This document shows, piece by piece, positions 25,768-36,698 of a stretch of DNA of 64,000 bases (position 1 is the first letter of the stretch; each line of letters starts with the position of its first letter). The notes beneath the pieces are model-generated. The model worked only from the letters and a program-made list of their open reading frames with translations, had not been told where the DNA came from and searched no databases. Made by a program: the position numbers and the translations under genes. The DNA lies in the NCBI GenBank assembly GCA_019635315.1, contig JAHBZT010000004.1:1-64000 (forward strand), read 5' to 3'. Source of the stretch: Rubrivivax sp. GTDB taxonomy: Bacteria; Pseudomonadota; Gammaproteobacteria; Burkholderiales; Burkholderiaceae_C.

Positions 25768-26196
25768 GTGACCGAGGTCGAGTTCCACACCGGCGTGGCC
25801 GACCCGCTGGGCTTCGCCTGCCGGCTGCTGCGCAAGGCCTACCGGCGCGGCGCGCGTGTGCTCGTCACCGCGCCAGCGGAGCGGCTGGCGCAGCTCGACC
25901 GGCTGCTGTGGACCTTCGACGAGCGCGAGTTCGTGCCGCACCTGCGCGTGCCCGCCGCCGACGCCGCGATGGCGGCGCGCACGCCGATCTGGCTGGCCGT
26001 GCCGCCCGCGCCGGCGGACGCGCCGGGCGTCGTCGTCAACCTCGGCGCGCCGGCGCCGGCGGCGCTGGACGGCATCGAACGGCTGATCGAGGTCGTCGGT
26101 ACGGAACCCGGTGAGGTACAGGACGGGCGCGAGCGCTGGCGCGCCTACAAGGCGGCCGGGCTGGCCGTCGTCCACCACGCCGCCGGCGCCGGCTGA
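25768..26196 (+). CDS. holC: DNA polymerase III chi subunit
   Basis: A 142-residue chi subunit, which links the clamp loader to single-strand binding protein during lagging-strand synthesis. It has VEFHTGVADPLGFACRLLRK, the helix that recurs in HolC, LLWTFDEREFVPHLRV and PGVVVNLGAPAP. The GTG start at 25768 was chosen because the N-terminal T-E-V-E-F fits the family. Slight linkage to pepA (37 bases) is conserved in many betaproteobacteria. Confidence 0.9.
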   Translation: MTEVEFHTGVADPLGFACRLLRKAYRRGARVLVTAPAERLAQLDRLLWTFDEREFVPHLRVPAADAAMAARTPIWLAVPPAPADAPGVVVNLGAPAPAALDGIERLIEVVGTEPGEVQDGRERWRAYKAAGLAVVHHAAGAG

Positions 26197-26368
26197 CACG
26201 CTCCCGGCCGGGAACCCGCGCGCGCCGGCGCCGACGGTCGATGCGCGCGCCACCGGCGCTTACCCGGATCGGTCCGGGGTCTCTTTTCGAGTATCGTCGC
26301 GCGCCTGTAGGCTCCGCGACTTTCGCCATTCCCGGCCGCGGGCCACATCCCCCACAGGAGGTTTCTTC

Positions 26369-27508
26369 ATGCAAGCCAAATTCAAGTGGATCGTCGGCGC
26401 GGCGGCCATCGCCTTCGGCGGTGCCGCGTTCGCCCAGGACCTGGTGGTCAGGATCGGCCATGTCGGCCCGACCAGCGGCGCGATCGCGCACCTGGGCAAG
26501 GACAACGAGATGGGCGCGCGCATGGCCATCGACGAGCTCAACGCCAAGGGCGTGATGATCGGCAACCGCAAGGCGCGCTTCGAGCTGCTGGCCGAGGACG
26601 ACGCCGCCGACCCGAAGCAGGGCACGGCCGCGGCGCAGAAGCTGGTCGACAGTCGCGTCAACGGCGTCATCGGGCACCTGAACTCGGGCACCACGATCCC
26701 GGCGTCCAAGATCTACAGCGACGCCGGCATCCCGCAGATCAGCCCCTCGGCGACCAACCCGCGCTACACGCGCCAGGGCTACAAGACCGCCTTCCGCGTC
26801 GTCGCCGACGACGTGCACCTGGGCGGCACGCTGGGCCGCTACGCGGTCGAGCAGCTCAAGGGCCAGCGCATCGCCGTCATCGACGACCGCACGGCCTACG
26901 GCCAGGGCGTGGCCGACGAGTTCGAGAAGGGTGCCAAGGGCAAGGGCGGCAACGTCGTCGGGCGCGAGTTCACCAACGACAAGGCGACCGACTTCACCGC
27001 CATCCTGACCAGCCTGAAGGCCAAGAACCCCGACGTGGTCTTCTTCGGCGGCATGGACGCCGTGGCCGGCCCGATGATGCGCCAGATGAAGCAGCTGGGC
27101 ATCAACGCCAAGTTCATGGGCGGCGACGGCATCTGCACCGGCGAGCTGCCCAAGCTGGCAGCCGGGACCATGGCCGACGGCCAGGTCGTCTGCGCCGAGG
27201 CCGGCGGTGTCGAGGGCGAGGCCAAGAAGTCGATGGACGACTTCAAGGTCAAGTTCAAGGCCAAGTTCAACACCGACGTGCAGCTGTACGCGCCCTACGT
27301 CTACGACGCCACGATGGCGATGGTCGCCGCGATGCAGAAGGCCGGCTCGGCGGACCCCGCCAAGTACCTGCCCGAGCTGCAGAAGATCAGCCACAAGGGT
27401 GTGACCGGCACGATCGCCTTCGACAACAAGGGCGACATCCGCAACGGCGCGCTGACCCTGTACACCTACAAGGGCGGCGCGCGCGAGCAGATCGCGGTCG
27501 TGCGCTGA
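26369..27508 (+). CDS. Branched-chain amino-acid ABC transporter substrate-binding protein
   Basis: A 379-residue periplasmic binding protein of the LivJ/LivK class with a signal peptide (1-23, cut after AFA). Diagnostic motifs are IGHVGPTSGAIAHLGKDNE, KLVDSRVNGVIGHLNSGTT and ISPSATNPRYT. A strong AGGAGG lies eight bases before ATG 26369. It binds Leu/Ile/Val-type ligands for a LivHMGF transporter. No permease or ATPase is next to it; the livHMGF set starts 7 kb further on and has no binding protein, so the two may work together. A strong terminator follows at 27531. Confidence 0.92.
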   Translation: MQAKFKWIVGAAAIAFGGAAFAQDLVVRIGHVGPTSGAIAHLGKDNEMGARMAIDELNAKGVMIGNRKARFELLAEDDAADPKQGTAAAQKLVDSRVNGVIGHLNSGTTIPASKIYSDAGIPQISPSATNPRYTRQGYKTAFRVVADDVHLGGTLGRYAVEQLKGQRIAVIDDRTAYGQGVADEFEKGAKGKGGNVVGREFTNDKATDFTAILTSLKAKNPDVVFFGGMDAVAGPMMRQMKQLGINAKFMGGDGICTGELPKLAAGTMADGQVVCAEAGGVEGEAKKSMDDFKVKFKAKFNTDVQLYAPYVYDATMAMVAAMQKAGSADPAKYLPELQKISHKGVTGTIAFDNKGDIRNGALTLYTYKGGAREQIAVVR

Positions 27509-27530
27509 GCACCAGCGGCACTGCCTGCGC

Positions 27531-27557
27531 AAAGGGGCCCCGCGGGGCCCCTTTTTC
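27531..27557 (+). terminator. Rho-independent terminator after the binding protein
   Basis: A perfect 24-base palindrome of AAAGGGGCCCCG and its complement followed by TTTTT (27552-27556), starting 23 bases after the stop. The strong stem and T run make this a convincing intrinsic terminator; the symmetric A run also suits the opposite strand. Confidence 0.88.
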
Positions 27558-27612
27558 GCGACCGCGATCCGGGCCGCCCGGCCGGCGGCGCCGGGCGGCG
27601 CGGGGCGCGGCG

Positions 27613-27645
27613 CAAAAGCAAGAAACCCGCCGGCGGCGGGTTTCT
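27613..27645 (-). terminator. Rho-independent terminator after rpmG
   Basis: On the minus strand the stem AGAAACCCGCC, loop GCC, GGCGGGTTTCT (27645-27621) is followed by TGCTTTTGCG. It sits 34 bases beyond the rpmG stop and would end the rpmB-rpmG transcript. Confidence 0.85.
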
Positions 27646-27679
27646 CGTCTGCGGCTGCGGGCCTGCGCGGCCCGCGCCC

Positions 27680-27850
27680 TCACTTCAGCTTCACTTCCTT
27701 GTACAGGACGTGCTTGCGCGCCTTCGGGTCGAACTTCAGGAATTCGAGCTTCTCGGGCGTCGTCTTCTTGTTCTTGCTCGTCGTGTAGAAGTGGCCGGTG
27801 CCCGCCGTGGACTCCAGCTTGATCTTCTCGCGTCCGCCTTTGCTGGCCAT
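27680..27850 (-). CDS. rpmG: 50S ribosomal protein L33
   Basis: A 56-residue protein of the large ribosomal subunit, found by reading the minus strand; it starts [20 protein letters not shown], then the YTTSKNKKT block, and ends in KLK. It has no zinc cysteines, the cysteine-free L33 type of most Proteobacteria. It is 19 bases after rpmB in the same direction, the usual rpmB-rpmG operon. An intrinsic terminator follows it. Confidence 0.95.
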   Translation of the reverse strand: MASKGGREKIKLESTAGTGHFYTTSKNKKTTPEKLEFLKFDPKARKHVLYKEVKLK

Positions 27851-27869
27851 GATGCTTTCCTTTCGGGGT

Positions 27870-28103
27870 TCAGGCTTCGCCGCGCGCGCGCAGGTCGGCC
27901 AGCACGACGTCGATGCCCTTCTTGTCGATCAGGCGCAGCGCCGCGTTCGTGACGCGCAGGCGCACGAAGCGGTTCTCGCTCTCGACCCAGAAGCGGCGGT
28001 ACCGCAGGTTCGGCAGGAACCGGCGCTTGGTCTTGTTGTTGGCGTGGGAAACGTGGTTCCCGACCATCGGGCGCTTGCCCGTGACTTCACAGACGCGTGA
28101 CAT
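27870..28103 (-). CDS. rpmB: 50S ribosomal protein L28
   Basis: A 77-residue ribosomal protein that starts [20 protein letters not shown], with [12 protein letters not shown] typical of L28. A longer reading begins 12 codons earlier but lacks a ribosome-binding site and the family start. A sigma-70-like -10 at 28266-28271 may serve the rpmB-rpmG transcript. Confidence 0.95.
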   Translation of the reverse strand: MSRVCEVTGKRPMVGNHVSHANNKTKRRFLPNLRYRRFWVESENRFVRLRVTNAALRLIDKKGIDVVLADLRARGEA

Positions 28104-28265
28104 GGTCACTCTTTCCTTTGACAGCCGGCACCGCGGCACGAACCGGGCATCCGGGCTCCGCTGCGAGGCGCAAGGCGAATTGCGTGCGCGGTGTGTGACG
28201 GCTTGACCTCGCCAGGCGCGGGTGGCGGTTTCCCGTGCCGTCCTGCAAAGACGGCAAAGCCCACT

Positions 28266-28271
28266 ATTCTA
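28266..28271 (-). promoter_or_regulatory. Candidate -10 box of the rpmB-rpmG operon
   Basis: On the minus strand TAGAAT at 28271-28266, about 155 bases upstream of rpmB and just beyond the end of trxB. No clear -35 hexamer is found at the right spacing, so the assignment is tentative. Confidence 0.3.
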
Positions 28272-28279
28272 GCCGAAGT

Positions 28280-29296
<1,017 letters not shown>

Positions 29297-29423
29297 TCAG
29301 GCTACATCGGGGCGGGCACCGAGGGTCTCAATCCATGCTATGGGCACAATAGTGCGATTCTTGCAGACCGTGCCGGGGAGGGCGCGGCTGCAGGGCCGAA
29401 TCCACAACACGAGGAGCCCGCCG

Positions 29424-30095
29424 ATGTCGATGCTGTCCAACCTGGACCTGATCCGCCGTGTCCCGCTGTTCTCCATGCTCACGGCCGACCAGGCCCAGGC
29501 CATTGCCGACGCGGTCGTCAAGCGCCGCTTCCGGCGCGGCGAGATCGTCGTCGAGCAGGGCCGCAAGAGCAACGCCCTCTTCATCCTGCTCAACGGCCGC
29601 GCCCGTGTGCTGACGGCCGACTCGCGCGGCCGCGAGGTCATCCTCGCGGTGCTGGAGGCCGGGGACTATGTCGGCGAGATGAGCTTGATCGACAACGAGC
29701 CGCACAGCGCCACCGTGCGCGCCGAGGTGCAGACCGACATGCTGGTGCTGGCGCGCGCCGACTTCCAGCGCTGCCTGCCGGAGAACAGCACGCTGTCCTA
29801 CGGCATCCTGCGCGGGCTGGTGCGCCGCTTGCGCAACGCCGACCGCCAGATCGAGAGCCTGGCGCTGCTGGACGTCTACGGCCGCGTCGCGCGCACGCTG
29901 CTCGACATGGCCGAGGAGACGCCCGAGGGCGTCAAGATCATCCGCCACAAGGTCAGCCGCCAGGACATGGCCAAGGTCGTCGGCGCCAGCCGCGAGATGG
30001 TCAGCCGCGTCATGAAGGACCTCGAGGAGCGCGGCGTCATCGAGACCCAGGACAACGGCTTCGTCGTCATCAAGGAGCGGCTGCAGAACGACTGA
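29424..30095 (+). CDS. Crp/Fnr-family transcriptional regulator
   Basis: A 223-residue cAMP-receptor-like regulator: beta-roll sensor (about 15-115, with RRGEIVVEQGRKSNALFIL and GEMSLIDNEPHSATV), long dimer helix, and C-terminal winged helix with DMAKVVGASREMVSRVMKDL. The recognition helix has S-R-E-M-V-S-R, a CRP-like pattern. GAGGAG precedes the ATG by 8 bases. There are few cysteines and no FNR cluster. It is divergent from trxB and upstream of ftsK by 68 bases, but the two are probably separate. The glycine-rich pocket suggests cAMP or a related ligand; this cannot be fixed by sequence. Confidence 0.9.
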   Translation: MSMLSNLDLIRRVPLFSMLTADQAQAIADAVVKRRFRRGEIVVEQGRKSNALFILLNGRARVLTADSRGREVILAVLEAGDYVGEMSLIDNEPHSATVRAEVQTDMLVLARADFQRCLPENSTLSYGILRGLVRRLRNADRQIESLALLDVYGRVARTLLDMAEETPEGVKIIRHKVSRQDMAKVVGASREMVSRVMKDLEERGVIETQDNGFVVIKERLQND

Positions 30096-30162
30096 CGGCG
30101 CTGGCGTCCGCAGGTAGCCGCTGGTGGCCGCTGGTGGCCGCGGCTGCGCGACAATCGCGGCC

Positions 30163-32496
30163 ATGAGTTTTCCGCTCGGATCGCTGCGCGGCGACGGCGC
30201 GGCTTCCGCCTCGCCCGCCGCGGTCGTGTCCCCCGAAGGCGCTGCGCGCTGGCGGCGCAAGGCCTGGCTGCTGGCCGGCGCGCTGGCCTGGCTGCTGTTC
30301 GTGCTGGCGCTGGCCACCCACCACCCGGGCGACCCGGCCTTCACGACCTCCGGCGACGGCGAGGCGCTGCGCAACAAGGCCGGCCTGCTCGGCGCCCGCG
30401 TGGCCGACCTGGCCTACTTCCTGTTCGGCTTCTCGGTCTGGTGGCTGGTGCCCGTCGCGCTGCGCGCCTGGCTGTCGGCGCTGGCCGGGCTGCTGCGCGG
30501 CGCCGCCGCCGAGGCGTCCCGCGGCACCGGCCCGCTGGTCTGGCTGGGCCTGGCGCTGCTGATGGCCGCCAGCTGCTCGCTGGAGTGGACGCGCCTGTAC
30601 CGCTGGGAAGCGCACCTGCCCGGCCATGCCGGCGGCGTGCTCGGCTTCACGCTGGGCTTTGCGTCGATGCGCTGGCTGGGCTTCGCCGGCTCCGGCGTGC
30701 TGTGGATCGCGCTGCTGGTGGCCGGGCTGTCGATGGCGCTGCGCTTCTCGTGGCTGGCGCTGGCCGACCGCATCGGCGAGGCCGTCGACCGGCTGCGCGA
30801 GCGCCGTGCCGACCGCCGCGAGCAGCAGGAGGACCGCCGCCTGGGCGAGTTGGCCGCGCGCGAGCGCGAGCACGAGGTGCGCGAGCAGCAGGTCGAGGTC
30901 GTCGAGCATGTGCCGCTGGTCATCGCGCCGACGGTGATGGAGGTGCCGAAGTCGCAGCGCGTGGCGAAGGAACGCCAGAAGCCGCTGTTCGCCGAACTGG
31001 CCGACACGAAGCTGCCGCAGGTCGATCTGCTGGACGCCGCCGGCAGCCGCCAGGAGACGGTGACGCCGGAGTCGCTGGAGATGACCAGCCGGCTGATCGA
31101 GAAGAAGCTCAAGGACTTCGGCGTCGAGGTGCGCGTGGTCGCCGCCGCGCCCGGCCCGGTGATCACGCGCTACGAGATCGAGCCGGCCACCGGCGTGAAG
31201 GGCTCGCAGGTCGTCAACCTGGCCAAGGACCTGGCGCGCAGCCTGTCGCTGGTCAGCATCCGCGTCGTCGAGGTCATCCCGGGCAAGAACTACATGGCGC
31301 TGGAGCTACCCAATGCGCGGCGCCAGACGATCCGCCTGTCGGAGATCCTGGGCTCCGAGGTCTACAACGCCAGCGCGTCGATGCTGACCATGGGCCTGGG
31401 CAAGGACATCGTCGGCCACCCGGTCGTCGCCGACCTGGCGAAGATGCCGCACTGCCTGGTCGCCGGCACCACCGGCTCGGGCAAGAGCGTGGGCATCAAC
31501 GCGATGATCCTCAGCCTGCTCTACAAGGCCGAGGCGCGCGACGTGCGCCTGATCCTGATCGACCCCAAGATGCTGGAGCTCAGCGTCTACGAGGGCATCC
31601 CGCACCTGCTGGCGCCGGTGGTCACCGACATGAAGCAGGCCGCCAACGCGCTGAACTGGTGCGTCGGCGAGATGGAGCGCCGCTACCGGCTGATGAGCAA
31701 GCTCGGCGTGCGCAACCTGGCCGGCTACAACCGCAAGCTGGCGGACGCAGCCGAGCAGGGTGCGTCGCTGCCCAACCCCTTCAGCCTGACGCCCGAAGCG
31801 CCGGAGCCGCTGGAGCGGCTGCCGCACATCGTGGTCGTCATCGACGAGCTGGCCGACCTGATGATGGTCGTCGGCAAGAAGATCGAGGAGCTGATCGCGC
31901 GCCTGGCGCAGAAGGCGCGTGCCGCGGGCATCCACCTGATCCTGGCCACGCAGCGGCCCAGCGTGGACGTCATCACCGGGCTCATCAAGGCCAACATCCC
32001 GACCCGGCTGAGCTTCCAGGTCGCGAGCAAGATCGACAGCCGCACCATCCTGGACCAGATGGGTGCCGAGGCGCTGCTCGGCCAGGGCGACATGCTGTAC
32101 CTGGCCGGCGGCACCGGGCTGCCGGTGCGCGTGCACGGCGCCTTCGTCAGCGACGAGGAGGTGCACCGCGTCGTCGCCTACCTGAAGGAGCAGGGCGGCG
32201 AGCCGAACTATGTCGAGGGCATCCTCGAGGGCGGCGTGCTGGACGGCGATGCCGGCGGCGGCGATGCGCCGGCGGGCGGCGCCAGCGCCGGCGGCGAGAG
32301 CGACGCGATGTACGACCAGGCGGTGGCCGTCGTGCTGCAGCACAAGCGGGCGTCGATCTCGCTGGTGCAGCGCCACCTGCGCATCGGCTACAACCGCGCG
32401 GCGCGGCTGCTGGAACAAATGGAGCAGGCCGGACTCGTATCGCCGATGGGGCACAACGGCAACCGCGACATCCTGGTGCCGCGGCGCGACGAATGA
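30163..32496 (+). CDS. ftsK: DNA translocase FtsK
   Basis: A 777-residue septum-located DNA pump that sorts chromosomes and activates XerCD. Four N-terminal membrane helices lie in the first ~190 residues (for example [37 protein letters not shown]), then a short linker, a beta domain with [15 protein letters not shown], the RecA motor with Walker [11 protein letters not shown] near 435-444 and Walker [16 protein letters not shown], and the C-terminal gamma winged helix ([35 protein letters not shown]) that reads KOPS. Length matches short-linker FtsK. It overlaps lolA by one ATGA. Confidence 0.97.
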   Translation: MSFPLGSLRGDGAASASPAAVVSPEGAARWRRKAWLLAGALAWLLFVLALATHHPGDPAFTTSGDGEALRNKAGLLGARVADLAYFLFGFSVWWLVPVALRAWLSALAGLLRGAAAEASRGTGPLVWLGLALLMAASCSLEWTRLYRWEAHLPGHAGGVLGFTLGFASMRWLGFAGSGVLWIALLVAGLSMALRFSWLALADRIGEAVDRLRERRADRREQQEDRRLGELAAREREHEVREQQVEVVEHVPLVIAPTVMEVPKSQRVAKERQKPLFAELADTKLPQVDLLDAAGSRQETVTPESLEMTSRLIEKKLKDFGVEVRVVAAAPGPVITRYEIEPATGVKGSQVVNLAKDLARSLSLVSIRVVEVIPGKNYMALELPNARRQTIRLSEILGSEVYNASASMLTMGLGKDIVGHPVVADLAKMPHCLVAGTTGSGKSVGINAMILSLLYKAEARDVRLILIDPKMLELSVYEGIPHLLAPVVTDMKQAANALNWCVGEMERRYRLMSKLGVRNLAGYNRKLADAAEQGASLPNPFSLTPEAPEPLERLPHIVVVIDELADLMMVVGKKIEELIARLAQKARAAGIHLILATQRPSVDVITGLIKANIPTRLSFQVASKIDSRTILDQMGAEALLGQGDMLYLAGGTGLPVRVHGAFVSDEEVHRVVAYLKEQGGEPNYVEGILEGGVLDGDAGGGDAPAGGASAGGESDAMYDQAVAVVLQHKRASISLVQRHLRIGYNRAARLLEQMEQAGLVSPMGHNGNRDILVPRRDE

Positions 32497-33116
32497 AGCG
32501 CCGCGACCTGCTGCTGCTGGCCGCGGCGGCGGCCGCGCTGCCGGGCTCGGCGCGCGCCCAGCGCGACGCCGTCGAGACGCTGCGCGCCTTCGTGCGCGAC
32601 GTGGCCAGCGGCAGCGCGGCCTTCACGCAGGTCGTCACGTCCACCGACGGCGCGCGCCGGCGCACGTCGTCGGGCCGCTTCGAGTTCCAGCGCCCCAACC
32701 GCTTCCGCTTCGAGTATGCGAAGCCCTTCGAGCAGACCATCGTCGCCGACGGCGAGAAGGTCTGGATCCACGACACCGAGCTGAACCAGGCCAGCTCGCG
32801 CCGGCTGGCGCAGGCGCTGGGCGCGACGCCGGCGGCGCTGCTGGCCGGCGGCTCGCTGGACGCCGACTTCGAGCTGCGCAACGACGGCAGCGCCGACGGG
32901 CTGGACTGGGCGCTGGCGCTGCCCCGTGCCAAGGACGGCCCGTTCGAGCGCATGCGCGTGGGCTTTCGCGCCGGCACGCTGGCCGAGGTCGAGATCGTCG
33001 ACAGCTTCGGCCAGCGTTCGCGGCTGAGCTTCAGCGGCTTCGCGGCCAACCCGGCCATCCCGGCCGCACGCTTTCGCTTCACGCCGCCGGCAGGCGCCGA
33101 CGTGATCGAGCAGTAG
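32493..33116 (+). CDS. lolA: Outer-membrane lipoprotein chaperone LolA
   Basis: A 207-residue periplasmic chaperone with a signal peptide (1-23, [17 protein letters not shown]). The open beta-barrel motif [20 protein letters not shown] and the [19 protein letters not shown] strand pair are typical of LolA, which carries lipoproteins from LolCDE to LolB. Its start overlaps the ftsK stop (ATGA), and rarA begins 9 bases after it; this ftsK-lolA-rarA order is widely conserved. Confidence 0.95.
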   Translation: MKRRDLLLLAAAAAALPGSARAQRDAVETLRAFVRDVASGSAAFTQVVTSTDGARRRTSSGRFEFQRPNRFRFEYAKPFEQTIVADGEKVWIHDTELNQASSRRLAQALGATPAALLAGGSLDADFELRNDGSADGLDWALALPRAKDGPFERMRVGFRAGTLAEVEIVDSFGQRSRLSFSGFAANPAIPAARFRFTPPAGADVIEQ

Positions 33117-33125
33117 CGCCCCGCG

Positions 33126-34481
33126 ATGGCCAGTGGCGACCTGTTCGCTGACGACGAACCGGCGCCGCCGCCGGTGCCCGACACGGCGCCGCTGGCCGAA
33201 CGCCTGCGCCCGCGCACGCTGGACGAGGTCGTCGGCCAGCGCCACCTGCTGGGCCCCGGGCGGCCGCTGCGCGTGGCCTTCGAGTCGGGCCGGCTGCCGT
33301 CGATGATCCTCTGGGGCCCGCCGGGCGTGGGCAAGACCACGCTGGCGCGGCTGCTCGCCGGCGCGACGCGTTCGCACTTCATCGTGCTGTCGGCGGTGCT
33401 GGCCGGCGTGAAGGACATCCGCGACGCGGTCGAGCAGGCGCAGGCCCAGCGCGCCGCCGGCCGCGCGACGGTGGTCTTCGTCGACGAGGTGCACCGCTTC
33501 AACAAGGCGCAGCAGGACGCCTTCCTGCCGCATGTCGAGAGCGGCCTCTTCACCTTCGTCGGCGCGACGACCGAGAACCCCTCGTTCGAGGTCAACTCGG
33601 CGCTGCTGTCGCGCGCCAGCGTGCATGTGCTGAAGGCGCTGGACGACGAGGACCTGGCGCTGCTGCTCGTGCGCGCGCAGGCGCTGCTGGGCGCGCCGCC
33701 GCTGGCCGACGCGGCGCGCGAGCGCCTGGTCGCCTTCGCCGACGGCGACGCGCGCCGGCTGCTCAACGCCTACGAGAACCTGGCGGCCGCGCAGGCCGGC
33801 GCGGTGCTGCTCGACGAGGTCATGCTCGAGACCGCGCTGGGCGAGATGCTGCGCCGTGGCGACAAGGGCGGCGATGTCTTCTACGACCAGATCTCGGCAC
33901 TGCACAAGAGCGTGCGCGGCTCCGACCCCGACGCCGCGCTGTACTGGCTGGCCCGCATGCTGGACGCCGGTGCCGACCCGCGTTATGCGGCGCGGCGCAT
34001 CGTGCGCATGGCCTGCGAGGACATCGGCCTGGCGGACCCGCGCGCGCTGCGCCTGGCGCTGGACGCCGCGGAGGTGTACGAGCGGCTCGGTTCGCCGGAA
34101 GGCGAACTGGCGCTGGCCGAGGCCGTGGTCTACCTCGCGGTCGCGCCCAAGTCCAATGCCGTCTACAAGGCCTGGGGTGCCGTGCGCGAGATGGTGCGCA
34201 GCGACGGCTCGCGTCCGGTGCCGCCGGCGCTGCGCAACGCGCCGACGCGGCTGATGAAGGACCTGGGCTTCGGCGCCGGCTACCGCTACGCGCACGACGA
34301 GGAAGGCGGCTACGCCGCCGGCATGCGCTACCTGCCCGAGGGCCTGCCGCAGGCGCGCTTCTACGATCCGGTGCCGCGCGGGCTGGAACTGCGCATCCGC
34401 GAACGGCTGGCCGACCTGCGCGCGCGCGACGCGGCGGCCGCGCCGGGCGATCACGGAGAGACCCCCGATCCCGCCGCCTGA
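33126..34481 (+). CDS. rarA: Replication-associated recombination protein RarA (MgsA)
   Basis: A 451-residue AAA+ ATPase. Walker A is [16 protein letters not shown] (about 63-78), Walker [17 protein letters not shown], and sensor 1 [14 protein letters not shown]. The C-terminal MgsA tetramerisation domain follows ([28 protein letters not shown]). It acts at stalled replication forks. The ATG start is 9 bases after lolA, in the conserved ftsK-lolA-rarA run. Confidence 0.95.
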   Translation: MASGDLFADDEPAPPPVPDTAPLAERLRPRTLDEVVGQRHLLGPGRPLRVAFESGRLPSMILWGPPGVGKTTLARLLAGATRSHFIVLSAVLAGVKDIRDAVEQAQAQRAAGRATVVFVDEVHRFNKAQQDAFLPHVESGLFTFVGATTENPSFEVNSALLSRASVHVLKALDDEDLALLLVRAQALLGAPPLADAARERLVAFADGDARRLLNAYENLAAAQAGAVLLDEVMLETALGEMLRRGDKGGDVFYDQISALHKSVRGSDPDAALYWLARMLDAGADPRYAARRIVRMACEDIGLADPRALRLALDAAEVYERLGSPEGELALAEAVVYLAVAPKSNAVYKAWGAVREMVRSDGSRPVPPALRNAPTRLMKDLGFGAGYRYAHDEEGGYAAGMRYLPEGLPQARFYDPVPRGLELRIRERLADLRARDAAAAPGDHGETPDPAA

Positions 34482-34648
34482 GCGGGGCATGCCAAGGGGG
34501 AAACTCCGGCCCTGGGCGCCGCGGGGCGCCACCTACAATCCCGCCCCACCGCGGTGCGCGGGCCACCGGCGCACATCGCCCTGGCACGGCGCGAATCCTG
34601 CATGGCCGACGGCACGCGCCCGGCGGCTACCCTGGAGTACACCCCCCG

Positions 34649-35572
34649 ATGGAAACCTTCTTCCAGCAGATCATCAACGGTCTGGTGCTCGGCAGCATGT
34701 ACGCGCTGGTCGCCCTGGGCTACACGATGGTCTACGGCATCATCGGCCTGATCAACTTCGCCCACGGCGAGATCCTGATGGTCGGCGCGCTGACGAGCTG
34801 GACCTTCGCCACCACCTTCGCGGCCAGCGGCATGCCCGGCTGGCTGCTGCTGGCGCTGTCGCTGGTGTGCTCGCTGGTGGTCTGCGCGGCGTTGAACTTC
34901 AGCGTCGAGAAGCTCGCCTACCGACCTCTGCGCGGGGCGCCGCGGCTGGCGCCCCTGATCACCGCCATGGGCATGAGCCTGATGCTGCAGACGCTGGCGA
35001 TGATCGTCTGGAAGCCCAACCCCAAGCCCTACCCGCTGCTGCTGCCGACCGAGCCGATCAACCTGGGCGGCCCGGTGATCAGCGTCACGCAGTGCCTGAT
35101 CCTGGGCCTGACGGCGACCATCCTGGCCGGGCTGATGTTCCTGGTCAACCGCACCAAGCTCGGCCGCGCGATGCGTGCCACGGCCGAGAACCCGCGCGTC
35201 GCGGCGCTGATGGGCGTCAAGCCCGACATGGTGATCAGCGCCACCTTCATCATCGGCGCCATGCTGGCCGCGGTGGCCGGCGTGATGTGGGCGCTGAACT
35301 ACGGCACCGTGCAGCACAGCATGGGCTTCCTGCCCGGGCTGAAGGCCTTCACGGCGGCGGTGCTGGGCGGCATCGGCAACCTGGCCGGCGCGGTGGTCGG
35401 CGGGCTGCTGCTGGGGCTGGTGGAGGCGCTGGGCGCCGGCTACCTGGGCCAGCTCACGGGCGGCGTGCTCGGCAGCCACTACGCCGACATCTTCGCCTTC
35501 GCGGCGCTGATCCTGGTGCTGACGCTGCGACCCTCGGGCCTGCTCGGCGAGCGGGTCGCGGACCGCGCATGA
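34649..35572 (+). CDS. livH: Branched-chain amino-acid ABC permease LivH
   Basis: A 307-residue inner-membrane permease with about eight hydrophobic helices, starting MYALVALGYTMVYGIIGLIN and containing the EAA-like coupling loop with AMRATAENPRVAALMGV. TACAAT at 34534 upstream could be a -10, but no -35 was found. It opens the livH-livM-livG-livF operon; each following gene starts at or overlapping the previous stop. There is no binding protein in this operon. Confidence 0.93.
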   Translation: METFFQQIINGLVLGSMYALVALGYTMVYGIIGLINFAHGEILMVGALTSWTFATTFAASGMPGWLLLALSLVCSLVVCAALNFSVEKLAYRPLRGAPRLAPLITAMGMSLMLQTLAMIVWKPNPKPYPLLLPTEPINLGGPVISVTQCLILGLTATILAGLMFLVNRTKLGRAMRATAENPRVAALMGVKPDMVISATFIIGAMLAAVAGVMWALNYGTVQHSMGFLPGLKAFTAAVLGGIGNLAGAVVGGLLLGLVEALGAGYLGQLTGGVLGSHYADIFAFAALILVLTLRPSGLLGERVADRA

Positions 35573-35585
35573 TGGGGGGCCGGCC

Positions 35586-36698
35586 GTGCATCGCAAGCTG
35601 ATCGTCTTCTTCGTCGTCGCCGCGCTGCTGGTCGTGGCGCCGCCCTTCGTGGCCGAGCACTACGGCTCGGGCTGGGTGCGCATCGCCGCGATCGCGATGC
35701 TGTACGTGCTGCTGGCGCTGGGGCTGAACATCATCGTCGGCTACGCCGGGCTGCTGGACCTGGGCTACGTGGCCTTCTACGCCGTCGGCGCCTACATGTA
35801 TGCGCTGCTGGCCAGCCCGCACCTGTACGAGACCTTCGAGTGGATCGCCAACCTGCTGCCCAACGGGCTGCACACGCCGATCTGGATCGTCGTGCCGCTG
35901 GCCGCCGGGCTGGCGGCGATCGCCGGCGTGCTGCTGGGCACCCCGGTGCTCAAGCTGCGCGGCGACTACCTGGCCATCGTGACGCTGGGCTTCGGCGAGA
36001 TCATCCGCGTCTTCATGAACAACCTGGAGCACCCGGTCAACATCACGAACGGGCCGCGCGGGCTGGACCGCATCGATGCGATGAACATCTTCGGCTTCAG
36101 CTTCGGCCGCGCCGTGGACATCTTCGGCTTCCGCATCCCGTCGGTGGTGCTGTACTTCTGGCTCTTCCTGGGACTGGTGGTGGCGAGCGTGGTCATCTGC
36201 CACCGCCTGGAGAACAGCCGCATCGGCCGCGCCTGGATGGCCATCCGCGAGGACGAGGTCGCCGCCAAGGCGATGGGCATCAACACCCGCAACATGAAGC
36301 TGCTGGCCTTCGCGATGGGCGCCACCTTCGGCGGCGTCTCGGGCTCGATGTTCGCCGCCTTCCAGGGCTTCGTCTCGCCGGAGTCGTTCAGCCTGATGGA
36401 GAGCATCATGATCGTCGCGATGGTCGTGCTCGGCGGCATGGGTCACCTGCCGGGCGTGATCCTGGGCGCCGTGCTGCTGGCCGCGCTGCCGGAGGTGCTG
36501 CGCTACGTGGCCGCGCCGCTGCAGCAGATGACCGGCGGGCGGCTGGACGCCGCCATCCTGCGCCAGCTGCTGATCGCCACCGCGATGATCTCGATCATGC
36601 TGCTGCGCCCGCGCGGACTGTGGCCGGCGCGCGAGCACGGCAAGGCGGCGCCGTCGCCGACGGCCGACACGGCGGCGGCCGGGGCGGCAGCGCGATGA
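35586..36698 (+). CDS. livM: Branched-chain amino-acid ABC permease LivM
   Basis: A 370-residue inner-membrane permease paired with LivH. It starts at GTG 35586, 13 bases after livH. Hydrophobic helices such as MLYVLLALGLNIIVGYAGLL and the loop SRIGRAWMAIREDEVAAKAM identify LivM; the C-terminal tail is basic and Ala-rich and cytosolic. The stop overlaps the start of livG (ATGA). Length is within the usual range. Confidence 0.93.
   Translation: MHRKLIVFFVVAALLVVAPPFVAEHYGSGWVRIAAIAMLYVLLALGLNIIVGYAGLLDLGYVAFYAVGAYMYALLASPHLYETFEWIANLLPNGLHTPIWIVVPLAAGLAAIAGVLLGTPVLKLRGDYLAIVTLGFGEIIRVFMNNLEHPVNITNGPRGLDRIDAMNIFGFSFGRAVDIFGFRIPSVVLYFWLFLGLVVASVVICHRLENSRIGRAWMAIREDEVAAKAMGINTRNMKLLAFAMGATFGGVSGSMFAAFQGFVSPESFSLMESIMIVAMVVLGGMGHLPGVILGAVLLAALPEVLRYVAAPLQQMTGGRLDAAILRQLLIATAMISIMLLRPRGLWPAREHGKAAPSPTADTAAAGAAAR

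Noticed and set aside
30114-30142. Two copies of CCGCTGGTGG before ftsK
   Set aside because: Too short and only two copies; no clear function.
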